From Whitmania pigra (lineage: Eukaryota; Annelida; Clitellata; Hirudinida; Haemopidae): DNA of 64,000 nucleotides. Below, piece by piece: positions 13,845 through 26,625 of this stretch; position 1 is the first letter of the stretch; each line of letters starts with the position of its first letter. A program made the translations under genes and the position numbers. The DNA lies in assembly GCA_021613335.1 (NCBI GenBank), contig JAJTWR010000374.1:1092501-1156500 (forward strand). The letters are read 5' to 3'. The notes beneath the pieces were generated by a model. It did not search any database. It had not been told where the DNA came from and worked only from the letters and a program-made list of their open reading frames with translations.

Positions 13845-15955
13845 AGTCCAGTACTACTCCTTAGCGAAAGCATATGTTCATTCCATTATCTGCTTATAGC
13901 TAATCAGCCCTTTTAAATAGATGTGGAAGTGAAATAAATATTTGTCAAAAAATCGATCATATTATCGTGATTTCCATTCGATAAGTCATTCACCGATCAA
14001 ATCCCTGCAATTTTGGCGGCCAGATGTTTTTAACAATCTCGTTGCATCTTTAACAGCAAGCTTTATCTTCAAGATCATACATCATATTTAAAAGAAAATT
14101 ACAATCGATTTAATGCTGTACTTGATCGGTACCTCTCTGGTGATGTAAAAACTGCAGCAAAGATTTTAAAACTTTAAATTTATTTAATATGACATAACAT
14201 TTTACATTTAGTGGTCTAACTGGACTAAATACCATTATATGTGATAAAACCATTCTATTTATTTTCATATTATATCTTCAAACTGTTTTCCATATTTAGA
14301 TAAGATTTAATTAAGCGCAAATTTTCTCAAATTAAAAAAAATTAATCATGGTCCGATAGACCAATAACATGTACTGCTAGCTTACTTCATTTTAAGCTTG
14401 GAGAACATATTTTCAGAATTGTAAACTAATTTCTGTAATAATAACCTAAGAATTACGCAACGAAATAGTACATGCTACATATTTAATTGAATTGTATTTT
14501 CAAAAAATCAATGCCTAGATTACAACAATACGCTCAATCGACTAACTGGTAATCACAGTTGAGTAACTGGCGCCATAGCTGTACGATGTCTTCGCATTGT
14601 AAAGAACATCTGCCCAGACTGTTGATCTCTCTCAGACTACGACCAATGGCCCGTCCAGACACAAGACTCAAGTGGCATCCTTCTCCTATCGTTTTAACAG
14701 CGGGAACATTTGGAATTCGTCTTCTTCACTTAATGGAGCCCCGGTTGATTCGGCTTTTGAACTCCTTTCAGGGTTATTTGGCTGTGGCCACTTCAAACTC
14801 GAGTGGAGATTTCTTTGGGCGACGCTCAGCATTTCATTTTATGATATTAATTTTAGTGATTAAATTACTGTGTAGATTAAAAACAATGTTACTTGCTTTA
14901 CCATGTTGTTATCATCGCAATCTTAACGAATTAAATTTTCTCAATTTGAACATTTATAAAATGAACATGTGCAATATAATTTCGTAACAGAAATGTTCAC
15001 TGATCATAAAAAATTGTTAAGACTGAGTTTGCTATTTCCTTCCACGCATGCGAATTCCACATCTTTGTGGATATCCCATCCCATGCTGAATGTTTCTGGA
15101 TCGTCACGTTACAAATTGTGGAATTATCAAAGTATCTGAAAGCGAGGAACACTTTTTCTTTGATTTACGCTCACAAGTTAAAAGTTAATAATTTAAAATT
15201 AATTTTTTTAATATAGTTATATTTATATACATTTATATATATATATAATTTGCAATTTGGTAACGAGTTACAAAGACAACCGAAATAAAGTAAAGCTCAT
15301 TTAAAACTAAAAAATCGACCCATTTAGCCAAGTTTCTCCTTATAAGGATCTTATCCAGAAAAGTCTAATAATGAAGTGAAGTAGGCTATCAGAAAATAAT
15401 TAGAAAAATTGTTCAGACTGTCCTGAATTCCGACATTTATTTGTATTCCTCGACAAACCTGGCACGACTAACTAATGCACCTGTGATTCAATTCCGATCA
15501 AGTGTCATCAACTCGGAGATGACATGAGGCAATCAATCAACAAATTTTTGGTCTTAAAAATCATTTCCTCGATAATATCTATCACACGACACGAGCAATA
15601 AATGAAATTTGGGTAACCGGTTGCGTAAGTTTCAATTAGAGCTGGTACCCTGACTCGAGCCGAGTGTAATGTTTCGTGATTAATAACTCACTGAAAGTTA
15701 TTATTATATTTTAATTTCATTAAATAAAAAAAAATCATTCTTAAAATTGGGCTCAATTCAAATCTGCCACAATCTCAGATGATCCTGAATTGATTTATTC
15801 GTGAGGTATTGATGATTTTGTCGAGGTGATGACAAGACAGGGCAAAGCGACATCCCCCTGTTACTTCGGCCCTTTGGAACCGCTATGATTACGTAAAGGT
15901 TGGTGTTAATGGTTAGCTTTGAAGTTTCAAGATCTGGCTGGAACTTGTCTTAGAG
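13845..15955. other. Spacer with one GC-richer patch
   Basis: Mostly AT-rich. The segment at about 14540-14850 is clearly richer in G and C than its flanks and has long stop-free frames on both strands (plus 14559-14987; minus about 14720-14530). I could not match it to a family or find convincing splice sites. It may be an old transposon piece or a decayed gene. Confidence 0.4.
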
Positions 15956-15962
15956 TATATAA
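15956..15962 (+). promoter_or_regulatory. TATA-box candidate of the Islet-like paralogue
   Basis: TATATAA lies 91 bp before the start codon at 16047. Transcription from about 15988 would leave a 5' untranslated region of about 60 nt. Confidence 0.5.
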
Positions 15963-16046
15963 CCGGTAATTTATTAAAAGTTTTACTTCAAAGCGTTTTC
16001 TATCTAATTACTAACTTAACTAATAATTTTTTGGACTTTAATCAAG

Positions 16047-17350
16047 ATGGAAGGTAAGCCTGCAATCGATTTCGATGTTAACACGTTGAATGGTTTGTTC
16101 TCGTAGTTCAGTTATGTAAAAGCAAAACATTGTAAATATGTTATTAAAACGTGTTTTACAAGCTTGTTAAGAAACAAATTTACAAGGAACTCATCTCGTC
16201 ATATCCACCTTGTTACAACTTTATGACTTATTTAATTCTGCTTTAATAATCTCTTTGCAATCAAAAATCCTTAAGTCAAAACTCTAACATATTTTTGTTG
16301 TCTTCTAAAATTCTGTGTACCTCATGGCTGGCCTGGAACACACGTAATAGTGCGATGTGACCCGCTGGTTAATTTATTAAAAGTCAATAATATAACTAAT
16401 AATGTAATAATATAACATTTTAATAAACCATCAATTATAAATAGTTAAAAAGTAAAAGTAAGTTTATCAATTACAGCACCAACGAGAACCTTTGAATGCC
16501 ATGAATGCAGTACTCCGATTCTGGATGTACATGTGATGGTCATTTCTGGTTTCTACTATCACGAATGTTGTCTCCAATGTTCAGAATGTGGAGAAGCATT
16601 TGACGAAACGAATACTTGCTTCCAGTTGAATGGAAAACTCCTCTGCAAAGAAGATTACCAAAAGTAAGATTAACTCGGTTTTTAAATGTCTTAATTTTTG
16701 TTAATCTGTTTGTTCACTTCTCCGTTTTCTTTATCACAACCAAATTGAGCACAATTGAGCGAGATGTAAAACGAAATGTCCAAAATTGTAATTAAATATT
16801 TTGCATCTTCTATGACGCTCACACTAATCGCAACTGATCTTCTTATTCGAGATATGTAATTTATAATACCAATGTGAACTCCATGTTTTTTAATAACTCT
16901 TTCATTTTTAAATAATTCATCCTCTAAACGATCTGTAATATTACTAGAATGTTCACGAAATGTTGGATATGCGACGAAGAATTCCAGCCTGAAGATTTCG
17001 TCATTCGATCGTCCAGCAACATTTTCCACTTGGACTGCTTCCAGTGCCACACTTGCGACGAGCAGGTGGAAACAAGCAAGAACTACTTGTACGCAGAAAA
17101 GAAAATTTTCTGCGAAAAACACCACAAAGACTCCACGTCTTCGTCTTCTAAACCACCCAGAGGTAGAACAGTCTTTACCGAGTCTCAGTTGCACACCTTG
17201 AGGTCTTATTACCTCGTAAATCCGAGGCCGGATGCTACGGCAAAAGAGCAACTCATAAGAATGACCAACCTAGGCCCCAAAGTCGTCAGGACTTGGTTTC
17301 AGAACCAGAGATGCAAAGACAAAATCACTAATGCCAGAAGGCACAACTGA
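16047..17350 (+). CDS. Divergent short Islet-like LIM-homeodomain protein
   Basis: Three plus-strand exons, 16047-16053, 16477-16663 and 16948-17350, give 198 residues. Exon 1 codes only ATGGAAG before a GTAAGC donor, recalling the short first exon of Islet genes. Exon 2 holds LIM1 (FECHECSTP to CKEDYQK). Exon 3 holds LIM2 (CWICDEEF, HLDCFQCHTC, CEKHH), a linker of only about 14 residues, and the homeodomain with QLHTLRSYYLVNPRPDA and WFQNQRCKDK. By eye, 39 of 60 homeodomain positions match the gene at 2679-3679. The protein stops about seven residues after the homeodomain, so the long Islet C-terminus is missing. The intron between LIM2 and homeodomain, present in the other gene, is absent here. 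AATAAA at about 17467 can serve polyadenylation. A functional DNA-binding paralogue is likely, because zinc ligands and the WFQN recognition helix are intact. Confidence 0.9.
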
Positions 17351-17977
17351 TGTCTTTATGATTGTTTTCCTCTTATTTAGCCTTGTTTTCTGCTTGTAAT
17401 TATTTTATATAAACTAAAAATTGACAAATATGTTTAAAAAATTGTGAAATTGTTTAAATACTATGAAAATAAACTCTGTTTATAGAATCTGCTCCAGCGT
17501 GAATGCTTGTGTGATTGCGTGCAATGAAATCTTGTTAAAATGGAAATGTTCCTGGGTGACTTTTTTTAATTCTACTTTTATAAAATTGTTCAAACTATTG
17601 TTTAACATTAAAGATTTTGCTGGACACTTTCGCAAACCGCTACAGGATTTTGAACTATTAGCCGAAGTATTATGTACTGTACACATAGTATTATTATATA
17701 AAGTTTGGACCTGGCATAAGAATCTTGAAATAAGTACAAGAGAATCGCTGCGGCAGGTACATTAAGAAGAAAAGGTCTTAATCGCTGTGCGTGTGAAGTT
17801 ACTTAAAGTGTGTGTTGTTCACCCGTTCAAAGTCAGAACGTGTATTTAGCAGACTAATTATGAAGCGTATTAAATCAACTTGGTCAAAGTCTTGCTTGAT
17901 TCTAAATTTGTTTAAGGCCGTGCGCATCAATTTAAGAGCAATATTATTTAGCATTTATTAAGAGTTATAAATTCGCG
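17351..17977. other. Spacer
   Basis: 3' flank of the Islet-like gene and 5' flank of the next chitin-binding gene. Short open frames here have no recognisable content. Confidence 0.5.
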
Positions 17978-18555
17978 ATGAAAACCCTCATCTGTTTCTT
18001 ATTGAAGTTTCTCTTAGTTGTTTCCAACCCAAGTAATTCATTAATTTCAATTTGCTATAGTTTCATAAATAAATGTTTTACCAGGTTTTAATGAATTTAA
18101 AATTTATCACATCAGATAACTATCTTCTCGATTCGTTTAACTGCGGGTTCAGAAACCCCTGCGGCCTATCCAGTACCTTGTTCTACCACCCGAGCTTTTA
18201 TCCTCACTATTTCATCCATTGTGGCATGAAAGCAGAAGAATGCTTCTACCAGCTCTGTCGACCTAACACCATCTGGAACCAAGAAGTTCTTTCGTGCATT
18301 TACGACCCCATTGTTCCACCTCCAACCGTCGTACTCCCTACCTACCCGAGGTCTCCCTATGTTGCCGGAACGTACGATTGCGAAGAGCAGAATCCTTGCA
18401 CTCGAGAAAATGCAGCACAATTTAAGTTCTACTTTCCTCACCACTATCCCAACATGTACATCGAGTGCGATTCCGAACAAACCTGTGTAACCAGTAGTTG
18501 CCCTGTTGGAAAGGTTTGGGATTCGGCTGGATACGTCTGCGACAGACCTCCGTAG
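17978..18555 (+). CDS. Secreted protein with two chitin-binding (CBM14-like) domains
   Basis: Two plus-strand exons, 17978-18032 and 18116-18555, give 164 residues. Exon 1 is a signal peptide (MKTLICFLLKFLLVVSNP). An earlier acceptor-like CAG at 18081 would bring a stop into frame, so I chose ATCAG just before 18116. Domain 1 has six cysteines (FNCGFRNPC, FIHCGMKAEEC, QLCRPNTIWN, LSCIYD). A proline-rich linker of about 20 residues follows. Domain 2 has the six-cysteine layout of the minus-strand neighbours (YDCEEQNPC, FYFPHHYPN, ECDSEQTC, SSCPVGKVWD, VCDRPP). AATAAA words follow near 18565 and 18668. An extracellular chitin-binding role is inferred from the family. Confidence 0.85.
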
Positions 18556-20021
18556 AAGCACGAAATAAAAAATAATGCAGCTGAATGAGTGAGCATAAAT
18601 TACTTTTCATTGCACTGGCGATATCCCGAGTCAAACTAAAGGATGTAATGTTGGGGTGTAACCCTTAATAAATGGAGTCGCATTTACATCTGTGAAATCT
18701 GTTTGTTCTGCTTCTCAGTATGAAGTTTTACAGGCGTCAGTTGTTTTAAATGTTTTAAACTCTTATAACAAATTACTTCAATTTTTGAGAAATTCGAAAT
18801 TATTCAGTATTCAGCAAATTTTCAAGCGCTTGCTTTTAGGAACAAAAATATTCTAATCTGGTCATTAAACATGCTGATTGTCCTGGATCTTCTCAGCACA
18901 ATCGTGCTGTAAGATTCCCAGAATTCAACGCACAAAAAAATTGAAAAGAATTGAAAAGATGGAAGAAATACACATTAAGGCTTTTATTAGCGACTTTAAA
19001 CTTATGACCAGTTATACACATTTTACTTAATTTGAGAACAGGTTACTCGGTTGCTGGGAACGCTTGTGTGACATTCGTTCAGGTTGTTGTGGTACGCTAG
19101 GTCGGTTTAATGGGAAATGAAGACTTTGAAAAGCTGTATGATAACTTGAGTTTAGAGCTTAGTAAATATCTGTTGAAGATTAAAACATGCCTTTCACTGT
19201 CAAATAATATCGAAGGTATCCAGGGGCTTTCTTTTCATTGAAAGGTGTTTGGATGTTTAGAACCACTAACTTCAGAAATGTAACTTCAGAGTCTGTTAAA
19301 CAAAGATGCCGTAAGTGGGTGACAAAGCTGTCTGATCCCAAAGACTTGAACGTGTCAACATTGTAAAGTCCTATAAGTTTGTATAATTTAGTTGTTTTGA
19401 TATTAATTTCAAAGTTCTCAAACATCTCAGAAACAACCACATAACCCATGCTAAAATACTCCTGGATATGTTGTTGACAAACAATTGTGATCAACCTTAC
19501 TTGAATGATCCCCCAAATGGTGTCTTGTTGCCTCCATCAAACAACCATGTGAGCAAATGAGCAGGGAGTCGAACCAAGATTTTAAATATATTTTTTATAC
19601 TGCATGCCTTCATTGATTAATTGAATTATTTATCTTCCATTTTTACATTTTATTCTAATACTTTTAGAAAACCTAATATTTTTTTATGAGATTTCCATCT
19701 CAAACATTTTGTTTTGGCACCCCAGTTATATTTGGTTTAACTGATTTATCAGAATTAATTTTATAGCTCATGAAGTGTTTGTTGTTGAAAGTGGTATTTT
19801 TCTAATATTATTTTTATATTTTTATGTATAAATATATTTTTTCCAAAACTTAACAGATTCATTGACAAACTTTAAAATAAATTTGCTAGATCCTTTTTTG
19901 GTTTAAAAAAAATGTTTATGCTTGTGATGTTTGATTTGATGCATGTTTCTGCAAAACAGTTTCTGAAATAAGTTGACTGTTGATTGTTAAGAAATTTAAA
20001 TGTTTTCAATTGATTTCACAG
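18556..20021. other. Spacer with one unassigned open frame
   Basis: Includes a 104-codon open frame on the minus strand at 19180-19494, with a segment LCLTDSEVTFLKLVVLN that vaguely recalls a nuclear-receptor ligand-binding helix. No other support was found, so I do not call a gene. Confidence 0.35.
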
Positions 20022-20405
20022 ATTTTCTCAAGAGATGTTGACACAGTCTTTCGCAATGAAATCGATAAATATTTTGTGATTTCACAATTGGAAACTACAA
20101 ACCAAAAGTATATGGTTAAAGTTATTAGTTTAATTCTATCAACACTCAATATTATAAGCATATTATTTCAATATATCTCATGGATGTCGTTGTGATAATG
20201 ATGACATTGTGTTATGAAAGTTTGTGCTGCATTATAATGTTTTGTTTTTGCAGCTCAAACACATTTCAAGTTTGTACCTTTTAAATAATATTTATATAAA
20301 ATGAAATTGAAATTAATCATCACAACAAATATTTTAGGATTCAGGTCTTAACTTAGGTAAATCATTTCGTAATAAAGTTGGTTATGATAGTGACAGTGTT
20401 GTTGT

Positions 20406-20436
<31 letters not shown>

Positions 20437-23400
20437 AATAATAATAACAATAACAACAACAATAATGGCTGTTATTATTATTCAAATTTAATTTAAGTTA
20501 TTTGTTTAGTTTTTTGTTATTCTGTTATAATAATTCATTATAATAATTATTCACCACCACCATCGTTACAACTCCTTCAGAAAAACTGAATTCCATCTTC
20601 ACTGCCAAGCAGCAGGCAAGTTCGCTTCCCTCGTTCCTCCTGTTTTTCGAATATTCGACCTTCCTTGATGACTATTCGTCGTTTTAATTTGTTTATTTTG
20701 TTATATTATATATTGTTTTAATTTGCTTATTTTGTTATATTATATATCGTTTTAATTTGTTTATTTTGTTATATTATATATTGTTTTAATTTGTTTATTT
20801 TGTTATATTATATATTGTTTTAATTTGTTTATTTTGTTATATTATATATTGTTTTAATTTGTTTATTTTTTTAGGAATTGGAGAAACTCATGAAGTCCGA
20901 GAGTCCAACAAAACTCGAGAAGGACAAGGTAAGAAACGTACTAATTGTGTAAGTGTTAATGCTATTGTTGCTGTTGCTTGTTGTTGTTGCTTGTTGTTTG
21001 TTGTTGTTGCTGTTGTTGTTGCTGTTGCTGTTGTTGTTGCTTGTTGTTGTTGTTGTTGCTTGTTGTTTGTTGTTGCTGTTGTTTGTTGTGCTGTTGCTGC
21101 TGTTACCTGCTATTTCATTTCTACTTGGTTAATTTAACTTTCACTTTACCAATGACCAATCACTTTGTTTACTTTCAATATAAATACAAACGAAAAATAC
21201 AAAATAAAAGTTACTCATCTATCACTTACGTTGATGAATGTGATCAGTTGATGTGTCGTCTTTAAGGATGTTAGTGCTAACAAATTGCACATAGGTTAAC
21301 TAACAAATAGTTTTGCTAACAAATATGCAGATGAGTTACTGTCCCTAATGAATATTTTAACAATTCTGTCGTTCAAAATAGGTCGCGAAACTCGAAAACA
21401 AAATCCTCGCGATGAAGGAGAGATTCAGAGAAAGACTTGTCGTCATGGAGAAGGTGCACGAGTCACAAATCAAGCAGGTTCATTCGACGTTCGTTTACAT
21501 ATTTTAATACATTCTCAATTCTTTCAATTTATCATCAGTCATTCGATTATTAGCATGGTCTTGCAATCTACTTTAATTTTATTTTTAATTTAATTCATCG
21601 AGATCGTGTCGAGGAAAAATTGCGAGCTGGAAGAGCAGACGGAAAAGTACGAGATGATGTTGTTCGAAATCCAATCCGGGAAGGATTCCGCAGAGAAAAA
21701 ACGTGAACAAACCTTTGGCTTTGAGTTTTAAATCGAGTTTAGAATTCATTTTTCAAACCTTTGCTGTTGTTCAGATCAACTTGAACTGAAAACCTTGATG
21801 GACACGAAAGAAAAAGAATTGTTTGAACTGAAGGAAAGTCATGCAGCAGAACTGAAGAATGGAGAGGAAGTGCTTGTAATTGTAACTTCATTTACGTAGC
21901 ACCATTTGCATAGCGCCATTTGCATAGCATCAGAGGATCCCTTTCCAAGGGCATTTGTGGCAGTGCGGGCTGGGTTTCAAACACGACACGTTGCCACTGT
22001 TGCCATTACCACCATTCGGCCAACCTGTATTCCTTTGTTATAACTAAACGACGTTAAGTTACATTGTCAGCTAACCTGTGCTAAGTTATCAGTTAGTTAT
22101 TATTATTAACTAAACGGTGTTAAGTTATGTTGTTAGCTAGCCTGCGCTAAGTTATCAGTTATCAGATAATTATTATTATTATTAGCTAACTGGAGCTAAT
22201 GGTTGTTAATTAGTTATTATTAGTTAGTTTTATTCTTCAATTCAGAAGGAACAACTGGTGAGGAAACACAAGGAAGAATTCCATCAATTGGAACGGAAAT
22301 ACTCGGACGAGAAGGCAGAACTGAAGGAGGAATTGAAAACAAAAGTGAAGATGTTGAATGAATATCACGACAATCAGATACAGAAGATTGTTGGTATTTT
22401 GAGTACATATTTCCATATAATTTCAGTCATTCATTCCAAGATGATTCATTTAATGAATTAACATGAATTCATTAATAATATTTACATTGCAAAACTTGAA
22501 AAATATAAATTAATTCATCGATAAAATCACATTTTAATTAATTTAATGCATTTCAAAGGTCAATCAAAATCAAGAACTTGAGAGAAAGATACAGGAACTG
22601 GAGTTCAAGAATGAAGCGATTGAAAGAGTCAAGAAGGAGTGTGAAGATGCGAACGATTCACTCACCAAGGATTTGATGAAGTTGAAGAATGAAGCTGAAG
22701 TTTATAAAACCGAGTTGGTGTAAATTAATTACGTAATATTATCTATTTGTTATTACTAAGATTAATTATAGAAATTTCAGGTGTGAAATACTAATAAATA
22801 CACTATAATACTAATCATTCATTTCAATAATTACTCTATGTTTACCATAAAGTTCAGTAACTCATTATTAATATTAATTAAATTATTATAAATTATTATT
22901 ATCAATTAATTAAAAATGGAACAGCCTCTTGGCGAAAGAAGCAGAGCTGAAGCATGTTCAGTCGGACCACAAACTTGAAGTGAAAACTTTTAAGTATCGT
23001 TCTGAAGCAATCGTCGATTCGCTCAAGCAGAAACATTTTGCAACAACTGCAAAGGTTGATGATCGGGATTAATCTGTTGATAATTATTACTAATAACCAT
23101 TTATTGCATGATGAATAGTAATATAATAATTATAATATGTAATTATTTTTATGATTTTTTTTATATACAATAAAATAAATAGCAGTGCAATTTAAAGACA
23201 TATTAATATAATTAAAGATATTACAACAACTTAAAACATTATGAGAATGTATTTTTGATATTTTACAATGTTTAACTTTGAATTAATTAATCGATTGATT
23301 ACAAGTGTTTAGATTAGCATTTGTAATTACTAATTATCAATAATTATCAAATAATATTTAAGTTGTCAGAAAGAGCCAATCATCTGCAGAAGTTGTTGGA

Positions 23401-23628
23401 AGCGAAGGAGGAACAAATGAAACTGTTGGAGAAAGAAAAGGATGCTTCAGTAAAGGTGTGCTTCGAACTTGCATTTTCAAGAGTTAATGAAATAATTAAA
23501 GTAATTGTAATGATGAAAATGATGACAATAATAATAAGGTAATAATAATGAAAAAAAAAATAATAATTAATTTTTAAGGTGCATAAAGTCATAGCATGTC
23601 CATTAATTGGGTATTATTATTATTATTA

Positions 23629-23697
<69 letters not shown>

Positions 23698-23717
23698 TTA
23701 TTATATTATTATTATTA

Positions 23718-23754
<37 letters not shown>

Positions 23755-26552
23755 GCTTTTTTAAAATAAATTTAATTCTAATTGAATATGCAGGAAAAAA
23801 ACTATCAGTTCAGTTGAATATTTAAAAATAACTACAGTTGACGAAAAAAGTGGATGACCTTGAGAGGTCACTGCACTTGAAAGATGAGGAGATGATGGAT
23901 GTGCTGGATGCAAAATCAACTCAGTTAAAGGTTGCTAGTGATGGAGTCTGTTGACTATTCATGAATATTATTGAATATTCATTACTTGATTCAAATATAC
24001 TAAAAAATAATATATTATGAATATTCATTACTTGATTGATTACTTGATTCAAATATACTAAAAAATAATGAATATTAATGAATATTCATTACTTGATTGA
24101 TTGATTGATTGAAAGGTTCTGGCTGAAAAGCATGCACAGGAAGTCAAAGAGAAGGAAAATAGGCATATTAAAGAGGTTGTTGTTGTTTTTTTAAGTATTA
24201 CTTCATTTATATTTGTTATGTAATATATTAAACTAATTAGTAAGCATTTGCCTTTGCCTTTATTTATAATTAAATGATATAATTTAAATCTCAAAGCTGG
24301 AGGAAGCCAATAAGAGCTTCAACGAAAAGGTTGAAGAGTGCAAAAACTTGGAACAAGCTCTGAGGGAGGAGCTGAGGTCTTGAAGATGTGTATTGATTTT
24401 GTATTTAAAAGTTATATTTCGTATTTATATTTTATATTTATAAGTTGTGGTTATAATTTACATTTTTAAATAATATTATTGTTAATTTAATATAACTATT
24501 TTAATAACTTCAAGCCATTAAGGTTCAAATTATTTCATTTTTTGGCTGTAATTGATGTTAATTTGTGCTAATTGCTTATAATTGGTTGTAATTGGTTATA
24601 ATTTAAATAGAAGAAAGGAAGAATCCTTAGCAGCAATGAAAAAGAACTTGGAAGCGTCAACCGAGCGATTGAAGAAATTCGAACGAGAATCTGCAAAAGA
24701 AAAGCAAGAACTAGCAAATAAAGTGATTTTTTTTTTAAATTATTTTGAAATATTTTCTCTTTGGTAATCAGATGGACATGAATTTTGTACAAAAAAGACT
24801 ATCTTTATTGTTATGGTAGATCTGTCATATATATTACTGTTTATTATGTTTATAATGACATTATATAATGACATAACATTATGATACATTATTGTGATTT
24901 ATTATGTCATTGTAATTAGAATATTGAATTTTTATATTATTTTAGTACGTTCTTAAAGAATGAAAAACTTCTCGTTCAATATTTCCTAGGCAATCAGTTT
25001 CGAAAAAGAACTCACAAATCTCAGAATTTCGCATCAGAAAGCGGAACGAACAAATGTGAATAAATTTAAAAACTTGAACGAGGAATTCCAGGAAAAAATT
25101 AAAGCTGAAGTTTGTTTGAGATTTCATTAAAAATCCTGATTAACTTAATGTTCCGTTTTTAAAAAAAGTTATTGAGTTCACAATTTATTTTAATTTTTAT
25201 TTATTTTACTTAAAAGTTATCTCGAGCATGCTAATAAATATTCAGTGATTTTCAATCTGCATGCTTGCACCTCAGAGCCCTAAAATTATTATCAGTTATT
25301 TTTAAAAGTTGTTTAATTGCAATATGTTACTCGCTAATCTGTTCCAGAAAAAATTTAATTCATCTTCAAGTTATTTTATTATAACTGTGTGAAATTCATT
25401 AAAGTTAAACTTAAATATATTTTATTATAAATATGTGAAATTCATTAAAGTTAAACATAAATATATTTTATTATAAATATGTGAAATTCATTAAAGTTAA
25501 GCTTAAATATATTTTATTATAAACACGTGAAATTCATCAAAGGCGCAAAAGTTTGCCTCGGAAAAGAAGGAATTGCTGGAAAGCATGACGAAGATGAAGG
25601 AAGGTTTAAAGAAGGAAAAGCAACTCGTCATGGAAAAACACAAAAAGTCAATCGCCGAGGTTGAATTGAAGCATCATCAGGCGGCTGATTGTGGTTTGAA
25701 GGTAAATAGAGTAATTTATTTATTTATTTATTTATTCAATTCTGAATTTTATTCATTCAACAAACAAAGTCAATCTTAGTTTGGTAATTTATAACCTAAC
25801 AAAATAATCAGCTAATAAATAAATGGAATTCTTATTTCTGCATGTAAAGACCCAGGAAATGTTGGAAGCGAGAATCAAAAAGTTGGAGCAAGAAAAAGAA
25901 GATTCTTTGGCTCTTTTAAGGAGAGAATTGATTGAAATTGAAACGAATAAAAGTGAAGAACTTAAATTACTCAAGCAACAACATCAATCTGAGGTACAAA
26001 TAGGAAGTGTTTTGTTTGATTTGTTGTCTTTAAGGCATCATTTTTCAAGTTTCAATTTTTTCAAATTAAACCACAATACATGCGTAAAGAATTGAATTGT
26101 GTTTTTATTAGAAAAACCAGTTTATGCAATTTGAGAAAGCTTATTTGTGAAAAAACAAATTTTAAATAACGACAACTTCTGAAATAATTGAAATTAAAAT
26201 ATATCTAGAAATAAAAATGATTGTTTTAATTTAATTTCTTATCAATCTGAGTTTTTCTAAAATGATTCTTTTTCAAGGTTGATCTCATCAAAATGAATTC
26301 AAACTCTGAATTGGAACGAATGAGGGAACTCCATGAAAACAAGAATAAGAAGCTCTCTGAATCTGTGGGACTTAATTTGCTGTTTCTTTAAAAGTTCATT
26401 GTCATCATCATCTGTTTTCACCATCATCAACAAACTCTTAAAATTCATTTCAATTACTTTTGCTCAGCATTCATTGAAAATGAAGAAACTTCGATTGAGT
26501 TTCGAGTCGCAACTTTTTGAGTCAGAAAAGGCAAGTTTATTTCAGACATTAA

Positions 26553-26625
<73 letters not shown>

